This document shows positions 44,819-53,623 of a DNA stretch of 64,000 nt, piece by piece (the first letter of the stretch is position 1; the number at the start of each line of letters is the position of its first letter). Origin of the DNA: Anaerobacillus arseniciselenatis. GTDB lineage: Bacteria; Bacillota; Bacilli; Bacillales; Anaerobacillaceae. The translations under genes and the position numbers were made by a program. The notes under the pieces are model-generated. The model was not told the DNA's origin, did no database searches, and saw nothing but the letters and a program-made list of their open reading frames with translations. Location: positions 94,724 through 158,723 of the forward strand of contig NZ_MLQQ01000026.1 of assembly GCF_001865995.1 (NCBI RefSeq), in the 5' to 3' direction.

Positions 44819-45922
44819 ATGAAAATGATGGGAGTCATTAACTTAGACAATGAGCAAGACTTCTTAAATGAATTAACATATTTTCGTTGTGGTGCAGCTG
44901 TTCCGTTCGGTGGGAGATATCGTCTTATAGATTTTGGTATCTCTAATATGGCTAATGCTGGGTTTGCTGACATTGCTGTTTTTACTCGTAAAAAGTACCG
45001 CTCCTTAATGGACCATCTTGGCAAAGGAAAATCATGGGATTTAGACACGAAGTACGGTGGCTTGTTTATTTTACCCCCTGATTGGAATGACCCTACGGAT
45101 ATATCTAAAGGTGATTTACAACATTTTCATAACAACATTGACTTTTTCCATCGTGGTAAAGCTGAATATGTACTTATATCGGGGAGTCAACATGTTTGTG
45201 GTATTAATTATCAAGAGGTATTTGAACATCATCAAAGCAGTGACGCAGATATCACACTTATTTATAAAAAAGTAGATATGCTAGAGCCCGAGCACAAACA
45301 ATGTCAGAAGTTATCCGTTACGGAAGAAGGCCGTGTCGTTGAAGTAACCAACGAAGAATATAATAACAATGTTTACATGAATATGTATTTAGTTAGTAAA
45401 AAGCTTTTACTACAGCTTGTTGAGTATGGCATAGCTCATGGCGCTTCGCATTTGTTTAACGATTGTATTGCTAGTGAAGTAGATAACCTTAACATTCAGG
45501 CCTTTAAATATACAGGGGTACATTGTGTCATAAATTCTGTCGAAAGTTATTATAAAAATAATTTACATTTACTAAACCCGAATTTTTACCGAGATTTATT
45601 TTTTAATGAACAAACGATTAATACGAAAGTGAAAAACGAGCCTCCGGCAAGATATTTAGAAAGCGCAAATGTTTCTAATTCATTGGTTGGCAACGGTTGT
45701 ATCATAGAGGGAACGGTAGAGAATAGTATTTTATTTCGTGGTGTTAAAGTTCATAAAAATGCAATCGTAAAGAATTCGATTATTATGCAACGCTGTGAAA
45801 TTGGTGAAGGGGCGATTTTAGAAAATGTCATTCTTGATAAAGATGTTACTTTAACAGAGGGTAAAAGGCTAATCGGTAATGAACAAATGCCATTTGTGAT
45901 CCCGAAGCGACGAGTTATATAG
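44819..45922 (+). CDS. glgD: Glucose-1-phosphate adenylyltransferase subunit GlgD
   Basis: 367 residues from ATG 44819 behind AAAGGAGGATAGAGTA. It aligns along its length with GlgC (RLIDFGISNMANAG, DTKYGGLFILPPDW, then hexapeptide repeats), but the start lacks the GGEGKRL nucleotide loop and the metal site reads ISGSQHVCGI. This is the usual GlgD pattern: a non-catalytic partner that stimulates GlgC. A family B hairpin downstream ends the pair. Confidence 0.92.
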   Translation: MKMMGVINLDNEQDFLNELTYFRCGAAVPFGGRYRLIDFGISNMANAGFADIAVFTRKKYRSLMDHLGKGKSWDLDTKYGGLFILPPDWNDPTDISKGDLQHFHNNIDFFHRGKAEYVLISGSQHVCGINYQEVFEHHQSSDADITLIYKKVDMLEPEHKQCQKLSVTEEGRVVEVTNEEYNNNVYMNMYLVSKKLLLQLVEYGIAHGASHLFNDCIASEVDNLNIQAFKYTGVHCVINSVESYYKNNLHLLNPNFYRDLFFNEQTINTKVKNEPPARYLESANVSNSLVGNGCIIEGTVENSILFRGVKVHKNAIVKNSIIMQRCEIGEGAILENVILDKDVTLTEGKRLIGNEQMPFVIPKRRVI

Positions 45923-45959
45923 TTGGTTTGTTGGATAGTTGGTTTGTTGGTTAGGGCGC

Positions 45960-46080
45960 GCCTCCGCCTAAAATAAAGTGTCAGACACCACTAGGCACCA
46001 AATATAGACATTCGATTAATCTTTCTTGTCTATATTTAGTACGATCCGCGTGGTGTCAGACACTTTTGGCCCACCCTCCG
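45960..46080. repeat. Family B hairpin repeat between convergent genes
   Basis: AAAGTGTCAGACACCA and TGGTGTCAGACACTTT form the outer arms; AAATATAGACA / TGTCTATATTT form the inner ones. Compared with other copies the last inner pair is A-T instead of G-C on both arms. A tandem GTTGGTTTGTTGG run precedes it. Confidence 0.85.
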
Positions 46081-46090
46081 GTTTTCTAGA

Positions 46091-46612
46091 CTATCGATTA
46101 CTGTTCTTTATTTCTTTATAATACTGTCCTTTTTCTACATATTCACGGCGAATTCTTGTCATATCTTCTAAATCAGCGTCACTGAGCTCTCGTACTACTT
46201 TCGCAGGACGGCCAAAGGCTAAGCTGTTAGGTGGTATTTTTTTGCCTTGTGGTACTAGACTTCCAGCTCCTATAAATGCACCTTCACCTATCTCTGCTCC
46301 ATCTAAAACGATGGATCCCATCCCGATTAATGCCCCTTTTTTAATCGAGCAACTATGTAATAAAACTTGGTGACCTACAGTAACATCATCTTCAATGATA
46401 AGTGGGTACTGGGGACTTTGGTGCAACGTACAATTGTCTTGAACATTTACGCGATCGCCAATAATTGTTGGTGAAACATCACCACGGATGACCGTGTTAA
46501 ACCAAATACTCGAGTATTCACCGATTTTTACATCTCCAGTGACTGTTACAAAATCAGCGATAAACGCACTATCTGCGATTTTTGGATATTTTTCCTTATA
46601 CGGATAGATCAT
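46091..46612 (-). CDS. ytoA: Gamma-class carbonic anhydrase-like hexapeptide protein (YtoA-like)
   Basis: 173 residues. Left-handed beta-helix repeats run from about residue 15 to 135 (DVKIGEYSSIWFNTVIRGDV, VNVQDNCTLHQS, VGHQVLLHSC). Histidines in CTLHQ, VGHQV and LLHSC are placed as the zinc ligands of gamma-class enzymes. In B. subtilis YtoA lies in the same region between metK and ytpA. Whether it hydrates CO2 is unproven. The gene converges on glgD. Confidence 0.88.
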   Translation of the reverse strand: MIYPYKEKYPKIADSAFIADFVTVTGDVKIGEYSSIWFNTVIRGDVSPTIIGDRVNVQDNCTLHQSPQYPLIIEDDVTVGHQVLLHSCSIKKGALIGMGSIVLDGAEIGEGAFIGAGSLVPQGKKIPPNSLAFGRPAKVVRELSDADLEDMTRIRREYVEKGQYYKEIKNSNR

Positions 46613-46683
46613 AATTGAATCACCTCGTTAACAATGGTATTTTTAATTTAGTTTAACAAAGATTAAATGCTTTCGGTACTAAA

Positions 46684-46804
46684 TGAGTGAATTTCATAAT
46701 TACCGAAAATGAGCCACATCATGCAATATATAGTTTGCGATTGGTTTTGACGCAACTATATATTGATCTTAGTGGCGAGAATCATGAATTATGAAATTCA
46801 TTAA
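46684..46804 (+). repeat. Family A structured repeat (forward)
   Basis: Nearly identical to copy 1, with GCCAC/GTGGC and CAATATATAG/CTATATATTG. It lies 45 bp before ytpA. Confidence 0.85.
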
Positions 46805-46848
46805 AATATGTATATAGAAATAAGTTTTTTGGGGAGGGAGAGTTTAAG

Positions 46849-47643
46849 ATGAAAGTTTGGGAGAGTTCAGAAGCAAAAGCAGTGTTTGTTATTGTCCATG
46901 GTGCCAATGAATATCACGCTCGTTACGAGTGGTTAATAAACAAACTAACCGATACAGGTTTCCACGTAGTTATGGGCGATTTACCAGGACAAGGGGAAAG
47001 TCCAAAACATAAAGGGCATATCGATTCGTTTTCTCAATATATTACGGCGATAGAACAATGGTTTGAAAGAGCGAAACACTATGAGCTACCAGTTTTTCTT
47101 TTAGGGCACAGTATGGGTGGTCTTGTGGTGATCCAAACAATGTTAAAAAGAAATTTACAAGTAGATGCGATTATTTTGTCCTCACCTTGTTTAGGCCTTG
47201 TTAAGCCGCCATCAAAAATGAAGCATTTTGGTGCATCGCTGTTAAATAAAGTCACTCCGACATTGCGACTTCCAACAGATTTAGCACCAGGAACACGTTG
47301 TCAAGAAATGATAAAAAGAGATGAAAGTGACCCACATATCGTAAAAAAAGTTTCTGTCCGCTGGTATTATGAGCTTAGTAAGGCAATCGAGGACAGTCAT
47401 AAGAAAGTGAAAAAATTTCCTAATGTCCCACTACTTATATTACAAGGTGGTGAAGATCTAATCGTTGCCAAAGAAGCGGTTGCCCAGTGGTTTAATCAAT
47501 TGACGATTGATGATAAGTACTATAAAGAATGGCCAAGTCTTTATCATGAGGTATTTAATGAACCTGAAAAGGAAAGAGTGTTTCATGTGGCGAAATCATT
47601 TGCCGATATGCATGTGAATTTAAATGGTAATCAATTGCCTTAA
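46849..47643 (+). CDS. ytpA: Alpha/beta hydrolase, lysophospholipase-like (YtpA)
   Basis: 264 residues from ATG 46849 after GGGGAGGGAGAG. The nucleophile elbow is GHSMGG, the oxyanion strand FVIVHGANEYHARYEWL, and the acid and base lie in LLILQGGEDLIV and SLYHEVFNEP. It matches monoacylglycerol lipase/YtpA proteins; B. subtilis YtpA has phospholipase activity tied to the antibiotic lysophospholipid bacilysocin. Downstream of it lies a reverse family A repeat, then ytpB. Confidence 0.9.
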   Translation: MKVWESSEAKAVFVIVHGANEYHARYEWLINKLTDTGFHVVMGDLPGQGESPKHKGHIDSFSQYITAIEQWFERAKHYELPVFLLGHSMGGLVVIQTMLKRNLQVDAIILSSPCLGLVKPPSKMKHFGASLLNKVTPTLRLPTDLAPGTRCQEMIKRDESDPHIVKKVSVRWYYELSKAIEDSHKKVKKFPNVPLLILQGGEDLIVAKEAVAQWFNQLTIDDKYYKEWPSLYHEVFNEPEKERVFHVAKSFADMHVNLNGNQLP

Positions 47644-47663
47644 TCGCTTTAATTTTATATAAG

Positions 47664-47783
47664 TCAATGAATTTCATAATTCATTATTCTCGCCACTAAG
47701 ATCAATATAAGTTGCGTCAAAACCATTCGTAAAATATATATTGCGTGATGTGGCTCATTTTTGGTAATTATGAAATTCACTCA
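47664..47783 (-). repeat. Family A structured repeat (reverse) between ytpA and ytpB
   Basis: Reverse copy with TCAATGAATTTCATAATTC at one end and TAATTATGAAATTCACTCA at the other. It separates two genes that are adjacent in B. subtilis. One arm of the inner stem has lost two bases. Confidence 0.85.
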
Positions 47784-47830
47784 AGTGTTAGAAAAAGTAG
47801 ATTTATACGACTTTAGGAGGATTGCGACCG

Positions 47831-48892
47831 TTGAGTAGTATTCCAAAACAGCCATGGACGATGATGGCGAAAATTTATAAAGAAGTATTACCTCGTGTCC
47901 ACCATTATTTAGATGGCTGGAAAGAGAAAGCGAGCAACATACCGAACAGTGAACTTAGAAAACAGGCATTAGCTAGCATTGAGACAAAAACGTTTCATTG
48001 TGAGGGTGGCAGCATTTACGGAATTTTAGCAGGTGCAGACATTGATAAAGTGATTCGATTTATCGTAGCTTACCAGACGATTAGTGATTATTTAGACAAT
48101 CTATGTGATCGTAGCACTTCGCTTGACCCAGCAGATTTTCGCGCGCTTCACGATTCGATGCTACATGCTTTAACACCTGGTACGCCTCTTGAAAATTATT
48201 ATCGATATCGCGAGGAGCAAGATGATGGTGGTTATTTGCATGATCTTGTATCAACCTGTCAAGAAGTGCTGTCAACGTTGCCGAATTACGACCACATACA
48301 TTCCGCAAATATTGAATTAGCTCAATATTATTGTGACTTACAAGTTCATAAACATGTAAAAATAGAAGAGCGTGTCCCACGATTAGAGTCATGGTTTAAT
48401 GATTATAAAAGTGAACTTCCTAAAATGTTTTGGTATGAATTTTCAGCATGTGCGGGATCAACGTTAGGTATTTTTTGTCTTGTCGCATATGCAACGAATG
48501 AAGGTTTTTCTAAAAAGGATGCATCTCTTGTAAAAAATAGTTATTTCCCATGGGTTCAAGGGCTCCATATTATGCTTGATTATTTTATTGATCAAGAGGA
48601 GGATCTTCAAGGTGGAGATTTGAATTTTTGTTTTTATTACGAAAGTGAACAGAAGTTAATCGAAAGGCTTGAACACTTCGCGGTTGAAGCTGATAAAAGT
48701 ATTCGGCATATGCCAGATTGGCAGTTTCATTATTTTATTAATAAAGGTCTATTAGCGATTTATTTGGCAGACGAAAAGGTGAGAAAACAGAAAAAAGTAA
48801 GGGCTATTGCTAAACGACTTCTAAGAGTCGGGGGCGGTTCAACATGGTTTTTCTTTTTTAACGGTTGGTTATATCGTAGGTTAAAGAAATGA
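47831..48892 (+). CDS. ytpB: Tetraprenyl-beta-curcumene synthase (YtpB, DUF2600)
   Basis: 353 residues from TTG 47831, ten bases after AGGAGG; a TTG at 47822 is too close to that site. The family hallmarks SDYLDNLCDRS and LDYFIDQEEDLQGGD are the Asp-rich magnesium-binding motifs of this unusual large class I terpene synthase. It cyclises heptaprenyl diphosphate to a C35 curcumene, the first step towards sesquarterpenes in spores. The gene order ytpA-ytpB is kept despite the inserted repeat. Confidence 0.92.
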   Translation: MSSIPKQPWTMMAKIYKEVLPRVHHYLDGWKEKASNIPNSELRKQALASIETKTFHCEGGSIYGILAGADIDKVIRFIVAYQTISDYLDNLCDRSTSLDPADFRALHDSMLHALTPGTPLENYYRYREEQDDGGYLHDLVSTCQEVLSTLPNYDHIHSANIELAQYYCDLQVHKHVKIEERVPRLESWFNDYKSELPKMFWYEFSACAGSTLGIFCLVAYATNEGFSKKDASLVKNSYFPWVQGLHIMLDYFIDQEEDLQGGDLNFCFYYESEQKLIERLEHFAVEADKSIRHMPDWQFHYFINKGLLAIYLADEKVRKQKKVRAIAKRLLRVGGGSTWFFFFNGWLYRRLKK

Positions 48893-48942
48893 GTGACAAC
48901 CTGAAGTTGTCGCTCATTTTTGGTAATTATGAAATTCACTCA
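48891..48942 (+). terminator. Terminator built partly from a family A fragment
   Basis: GAGTGACAAC pairs with GTTGTCGCTC around CTGAA, followed by ATTTTTGG. From GCTCATTTTTGG onward the DNA is identical to one end of reverse family A copies (TAATTATGAAATTCACTCA). Confidence 0.75.
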
Positions 48943-49030
48943 AATGGGGTAACATAATAATATTTATTGCGAAATGTTGAATCAACAACAGTAAAGAAAC
49001 AATAATTATACTACATATGGGGGATTTATT

Positions 49031-49852
49031 ATGCTTACTCCAGAACAACGGATTACTTTGCACGGTTTTAACAACTTAACTAAATCTTTAAGTTTTAATA
49101 TGTATGATATTTGTTATACAAAAACAAAAGAGGAACGGGAAGCGTACATCACTTATATTGATGAACAGTATAATGCGGACAGACTTACCAAAATATTAAA
49201 CCATGTCGCTGATATTATCGGGGCACATGTATTGAATACCGCCAAACAAGATTATGTTCCACAAGGAGCAAGCGTAACGATGTTAGTTTCGGAGGGACCG
49301 ATCGTTGAAGTACCAACTGAATCGTATGAAGAGTCACCGGGACCACTTCCGAATGCGGTAACGATGCAGTTAGATAAAAGCCATATTACGGTACACACAT
49401 ACCCTGAATATCACCCGAGTGAAGGAATTAGTACCTTTCGAGCGGATATTGATGTCGCAACTTGTGGAGAAATTTCTCCATTAAAAGCATTAAATTATTT
49501 AATTTACTCTTTTGAGACCGATGTAATGACGATGGACTACCGCGTACGAGGATTTACGAGAGACATTAGTGGGCATAAACTATTCATCGATCACGAAATC
49601 AATTCAATCCAAAATTACATCCCAGACGATGTAAAAGAGTTATACGACATGATTGATGTGAATGTATATCCTGATAATATATTTCATACGAAATGTAAGC
49701 TAAAAGATTTTCAATTAGAAAATTATCTTTTCGGTTCTAAAAAAGACCAGCTAACGTCAGAAGAAGAGCGTGAAATCGAAAATCGCTTAAAAATGGAGAT
49801 GGATGCAATTTTTTATGGGAAAAATATAGAAAATGTCACAAAAGAAAATTAA
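49031..49852 (+). CDS. speD: S-adenosylmethionine decarboxylase proenzyme, long E. coli type
   Basis: 273 residues from ATG 49031 after a GGGGGA site. The proenzyme cleavage point is Lys-Ser in [13 protein letters not shown]; Ser117 would become the pyruvoyl group. [33 protein letters not shown] and [11 protein letters not shown] match E. coli SpeD closely. It makes decarboxylated SAM for spermidine. B. subtilis has a much shorter SpeD of another subclass, so this is a different form for the genus. No speE is next to it. Confidence 0.93.
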   Translation: MLTPEQRITLHGFNNLTKSLSFNMYDICYTKTKEEREAYITYIDEQYNADRLTKILNHVADIIGAHVLNTAKQDYVPQGASVTMLVSEGPIVEVPTESYEESPGPLPNAVTMQLDKSHITVHTYPEYHPSEGISTFRADIDVATCGEISPLKALNYLIYSFETDVMTMDYRVRGFTRDISGHKLFIDHEINSIQNYIPDDVKELYDMIDVNVYPDNIFHTKCKLKDFQLENYLFGSKKDQLTSEEEREIENRLKMEMDAIFYGKNIENVTKEN

Positions 49853-49943
49853 GCGTTTTTCCAAAAGGCTACCAATATTCAGCTTTTTACCTTACACATC
49901 ATCACTTTTTAGTGCATACGTTAAAATACGGAAAACGGCAAAA

Positions 49944-49970
49944 AATGAGCGCCTTATTGGGCGCTCATTT
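49944..49970. terminator. Bidirectional terminator between speD and the carbonic anhydrase
   Basis: AATGAGCGCC pairs with GGCGCTCATT around a six-base loop, with A-runs before and T-rich DNA after. It overlaps the last codons of the reverse gene and makes the small forward frame at 49833-50027 unlikely to be coding. Confidence 0.85.
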
Positions 49971-50535
49971 CGTTTAATTCATATCCGTTCACTACAAGGT
50001 CTAGTTTTCCAGTGTCTGGATCAATGACGAGACCGTGTACTGGAATCTCTTTTGGTAGTAGTGGGTGTTTTTTTACCATTTCTACACTGTGTGAGACACT
50101 TTCTTCAACGCTTGAAAAACCTTTTAACCAAGATTTAATATCGACTCCAGAAAAGTGAAGCGTTTCAATTGTATTATTGTCAATTCCTCTTTCTTCTACT
50201 TGATCCATAATCACATTTGCTTCCAATCCTGCCATCCCACAACCGTGGTGACCGATAATACATACTTCTTCGGCTTTTAATGCGTAAATCGCAACAATGA
50301 TACTTCGCATTATACTTCCGAACGGATGAGAAATAACAGCACCCGCATTTTTAATAATTTTTGCATCTCCATTTTTTAAGTTTAAGGCCTGAGGTAGCAT
50401 TTCTGTTAGACGAGTATCCATGCATGTAACAATTACTAACTTTTTGTCTGGAAACTTAGTTGTTAAGTAAGGTTCAAACTTTCTTTCTTGTACAAAAGAT
50501 TCATTGTTTTGCAAAATCTCTTCCAATAATCTCAA
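49954..50535 (-). CDS. Beta-class carbonic anhydrase (YtiB-like)
   Basis: 193 residues from TTG at 50535, with GGGGGGGAG upstream. Zinc ligands are visible as Cys and Asp in VTCMDTRLTE and His and Cys in IGHHGCGMAG, the beta-class arrangement. It interconverts CO2 and bicarbonate. B. subtilis YtiB lies in the corresponding area. A gamma-class relative is at 46091. Confidence 0.92.
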   Translation of the reverse strand: MRLLEEILQNNESFVQERKFEPYLTTKFPDKKLVIVTCMDTRLTEMLPQALNLKNGDAKIIKNAGAVISHPFGSIMRSIIVAIYALKAEEVCIIGHHGCGMAGLEANVIMDQVEERGIDNNTIETLHFSGVDIKSWLKGFSSVEESVSHSVEMVKKHPLLPKEIPVHGLVIDPDTGKLDLVVNGYELNEMSAQ

Positions 50536-50643
50536 TAGACTCCCCCCCTACTTCAAAAATTTCACTTCAATTATAGTTTGATTGAAAGGAGGTAAGCCTG
50601 TCAATACAATTTTCTAAAAATTATCAAAAATTTGAAATTTTGT

Positions 50644-51216
50644 TCATCTTTTTTCGATTGCGATGATAAAAGGTGGATCGTTTTTTTGATTGATAAATTG
50701 ATAGGTTAGAACATGCGCTTCTTTTTGATCAATATTTTCAACGAATTTTAGAAGCTCATCTTTTTCATTCTTTCCTTCTTCATGACCATGATAAATGACG
50801 AGAACGATAATGCCTTCTTTTTTTAGCATTGAAAAAACATCAGTGATTGCTTTTAACGTCGTGTTTGGTTTAGTGACAATTGTTTTATCCCCACCAGGCA
50901 AATACCCGAGATTAAAAATACACCCAGCGACCTTACCGTGATGCTTTTCAGGTATGGTTTGTAACGCGTTTTCATGACCTATTTGTGAAAGGGTTGTTTG
51001 CGTAAGGCACTCGTTTTTTAATAATCGGTCTCTAGTTTTGTTAATTGCGTCTTCTTGAATGTCAAAACCATATACATGGCCAGAATCACCAACGAGCTCT
51101 GCTAAAAATAATGTGTCATGCCCATTTCCTACCGTTCCATCAATCGTAATGTCCCCTGTGGACACAGCCTCACTTAAAAGTTTTCGTGCAAAAGGAAGAA
51201 TACCTAATACTTTCAT
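50644..51216 (-). CDS. mnmM: tRNA (mnm5s2U34)-methyltransferase MnmM (YtqB)
   Basis: 190 residues. The class I methyltransferase motif I is DGTVGNGHDTLFLAEL, followed by VYGFDIQEDAI; motif IV NLGYLPGGDK is characteristic of the YtqB family. In B. subtilis YtqB (MnmM) methylates nm5s2U34 of tRNA to mnm5s2U. Its start codon overlaps the stop of the radical SAM gene by one base, so the pair is translationally coupled. Confidence 0.9.
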   Translation of the reverse strand: MKVLGILPFARKLLSEAVSTGDITIDGTVGNGHDTLFLAELVGDSGHVYGFDIQEDAINKTRDRLLKNECLTQTTLSQIGHENALQTIPEKHHGKVAGCIFNLGYLPGGDKTIVTKPNTTLKAITDVFSMLKKEGIIVLVIYHGHEEGKNEKDELLKFVENIDQKEAHVLTYQFINQKNDPPFIIAIEKR

Positions 51217-52175
51217 TAGCTATTCCCCCTTTGATAAAACTTACCTTGCCAGCTATTGCGTTTTTTCAACTCGGCGTCGATACCGTTTAATACGTGCCAT
51301 TTATTTAGACTCCACATTGGACCAATCATTAAGTCGGCAGGACCATCACCAGTTAAGCGATGAATCACAAATTCTGGTGGGATGACTTCAAGCTGATCAC
51401 AAACGAGCTGAATGTATTTGTCGGCACTCATAAATTCCAACATTCCTTTTTCATACTGCTTTACCATTGCTGTCTTACGTAATAGGTGTAATAGGTGAAT
51501 TTTTATTCCTTGGACATCAAGCTTTGCTACTTCTTTTGCTGTCTCCATCATCATGTCGTAGTTTTCCATTGGTAACCCGTTAATAATATGAGAACAGATG
51601 CGAATATTGTGCTTTCGTAACTTTTCAACGCCATCGACATACGTCTCATAATCATGCGCTCGATTAATTAAGTCAGCTGTGCTTTCGTGAACCGTTTGTA
51701 ATCCGAGCTCAACCCATAAGTAAGTTCGCTCGTTTAGCTCAGCTAAATACTCGACAACATCATCGGGAAGGCAATCAGGACGTGTCGCAATTGAGAGGCC
51801 AACTACTCCTTCTTGCTCAAGGATCACTTCAAACATTTCTTTTAATTCTTCCACAGGAGCGAATGTATTCGTATAAGCTTGAAAATAGCCGAGGTACTTT
51901 CCGTTCGGCCATTTTTTATGCATCTTTTCTTTAATCGAATGAAATTGTGTAATGAGGTCGTCTTTACGGTCCCCGGCAAAATCACCAGAACCACGTTCAC
52001 TACAAAATGTGCAGCCGCCATGAGCGACAGTACCGTCACGATTAGGGCAATCAAATCCCGCATCAAGTGGTATTTTAAAGATTTTTTCTCCAAACTGTTG
52101 GCGGAGATGATAATTCCATGAATGGTAGCGCTTCTCACCAAACATGATCGGCGTTTCTTGACCTTTAATATTCAT
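51216..52175 (-). CDS. ytqA: Radical SAM protein YtqA (TIGR01212 family)
   Basis: 319 residues. The iron-sulfur cluster site is CPNRDGTVAHGGCTFCSERG, in which the usual CxxxCxxC is expanded, as in this Elp3-related family. SIATRPDCLPDDVVEYL and ELGLQTVHESTADLINRAH are the radical SAM barrel contacts. The exact reaction is unknown; the coupling with mnmM suggests tRNA or other SAM-linked chemistry. Its start is followed upstream by a family D fragment. Confidence 0.9.
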   Translation of the reverse strand: MNIKGQETPIMFGEKRYHSWNYHLRQQFGEKIFKIPLDAGFDCPNRDGTVAHGGCTFCSERGSGDFAGDRKDDLITQFHSIKEKMHKKWPNGKYLGYFQAYTNTFAPVEELKEMFEVILEQEGVVGLSIATRPDCLPDDVVEYLAELNERTYLWVELGLQTVHESTADLINRAHDYETYVDGVEKLRKHNIRICSHIINGLPMENYDMMMETAKEVAKLDVQGIKIHLLHLLRKTAMVKQYEKGMLEFMSADKYIQLVCDQLEVIPPEFVIHRLTGDGPADLMIGPMWSLNKWHVLNGIDAELKKRNSWQGKFYQRGNS

Positions 52176-52253
52176 AATTAATCCTTTCTTTCTATATCGA
52201 TAATAATTACTATAATTGGTTGATGAAAGCTGCGAAGCAAAACTTTCATTAAC

Positions 52254-53276
52254 TCAAAACTCAAAACTCAAAATTTTTTGAACCGCGTCTTCAATTTGCT
52301 GTTTATTCAAATCATAATGTGTTGTAAAACGAACCGTCGAAGGACCGAATGGAACAGCCAGTATCTCTGCTTTTTTTAGCATATCAATAAATTCTGTTGA
52401 ATGCTTTCCCGTTTTACTAATATCGATTAAGACGATGTTCGTATCAACATTGTTGGCAATTGAAAGCTGTGGGTGTTTGTCGAGTCCTTTTGCTAGTGCT
52501 TTTGCACTTTCATGATCTTCGGCTAAACGGTCGACCATGTCGTTCAAAGCAATAAGACCAGCAGCTCCAAGGATCCCAACTTGTCTTAGGCCACCACCTA
52601 ATCTTTTTCGCCATTTACGAGCTTTTTGAATAAAGTCTTTCGGCCCTGCTAAAATCGAACCGACAGGCGCACCTAATCCTTTTGATAAACAAATTTGGAC
52701 CGTTGTTGTATATTTTGTAAACTCAGTTAACGGTTCATTTAAAGCGACTGCCGCGTTGAACAGGCGGGCTCCATCTAAATGAACAGGTATATTGTGTTCA
52801 TTTGCGACCGTAAATAGTTTTTCCATATGTGATGGTGGAATAGCGGCGCCGCCTCCACGGTTATGAGTATTTTCAAGGCAAATAAGGCTAGTGTCTGGAA
52901 AGTGAATGTCGTCCGACCGAATCGCTTCTTTTAATTTATCAGGACAAAGTAAACCGTTTTCCGACTTAATCGTTCTAGGTTGAACTCCTGCGAACGCTGA
53001 AATTGCCCCACCTTCATAAAAGAAGATATGAGCATCTTCATCTAAAATAATTTCGTCACCCGGGCGACAATGAGTAAGTACGGCTATTTGGTTTCCTTGT
53101 GTTCCGCTCGTCACAAATAATGCCGCTTCTTTTCCTAACATTTGTGCTGCAAGTTTTTCTAATTTATTAATGGATGGGTCTTCACCGTAAACGTCATCAC
53201 CGACTTCAGCGTTGTACATCGCTTCGCGCATTGCTTTTGTCGGTTTAGTAATTGTATCACTGCGTAAATCAATCAT
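52254..53276 (-). CDS. Low-specificity L-threonine aldolase
   Basis: 340 residues from ATG 53276 after GGAGGATTCAACA; the frame upstream to 53315 is not needed. MIDLRSDTITKPTKAMREAM is the family start, FVTSGTQGNQIAVLTH the PLP-phosphate loop, HLDGARLFNAAVAL the PLP Asp region and CLSKGLGAPVGSIL the Schiff-base Lys. It splits threonine or allothreonine to glycine and acetaldehyde. It lies head-to-head with the amidohydrolase gene over a 347 bp gene-free gap. Confidence 0.93.
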   Translation of the reverse strand: MIDLRSDTITKPTKAMREAMYNAEVGDDVYGEDPSINKLEKLAAQMLGKEAALFVTSGTQGNQIAVLTHCRPGDEIILDEDAHIFFYEGGAISAFAGVQPRTIKSENGLLCPDKLKEAIRSDDIHFPDTSLICLENTHNRGGGAAIPPSHMEKLFTVANEHNIPVHLDGARLFNAAVALNEPLTEFTKYTTTVQICLSKGLGAPVGSILAGPKDFIQKARKWRKRLGGGLRQVGILGAAGLIALNDMVDRLAEDHESAKALAKGLDKHPQLSIANNVDTNIVLIDISKTGKHSTEFIDMLKKAEILAVPFGPSTVRFTTHYDLNKQQIEDAVQKILSFEF

Positions 53277-53623
53277 TGTTGAATCCTCCAATAGGCTTTT
53301 TGTGCATTTTAACATAAAAGGTTTTTAATATTCTAGAAAAGGTTTTATTGAGCATTATTGGCAAAAGTATTTCAGCAGCGAATGTTTGCTCAGCTGAGTA
53401 CCCATTTGCCTTGAACTTTTACTTTGGACATTTTTAATTTCTCCTCATGCGTGTCCTAATATTATATGTAAGCTTTAAATGTGCGACTTGCCAGAATAGT
53501 GAAATAAATATTAAACTATTTAGTGTAGCTAAATTTTTTCTACTTGTAGTTTACAACATAGTTGAGTGAAGGAAAATAGATAATAGTGAAAAGTCTAGAT
53601 TTGAAGATGAGGAGGTCATTAGA
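53277..53623. other. Gene-free divergent region
   Basis: AT-rich DNA between the threonine aldolase and the amidohydrolase. No open frame with a ribosome site, no clear terminator and no repeat family member was seen. It should hold the two divergent promoters. Confidence 0.5.

Noticed and set aside
44819..45922. glgD as a decayed glgC
   Set aside because: Full length and the usual GlgD pattern of lost catalytic residues; it is a regulatory partner, not a pseudogene.
1742..48942. Family A as an insertion sequence with transposase
   Set aside because: Copies are about 120 bp with no frame; no transposase was found in the window.
49833..50027. 64-codon forward frame after speD
   Set aside because: It overlaps the speD end, a bidirectional terminator and the carbonic anhydrase gene.
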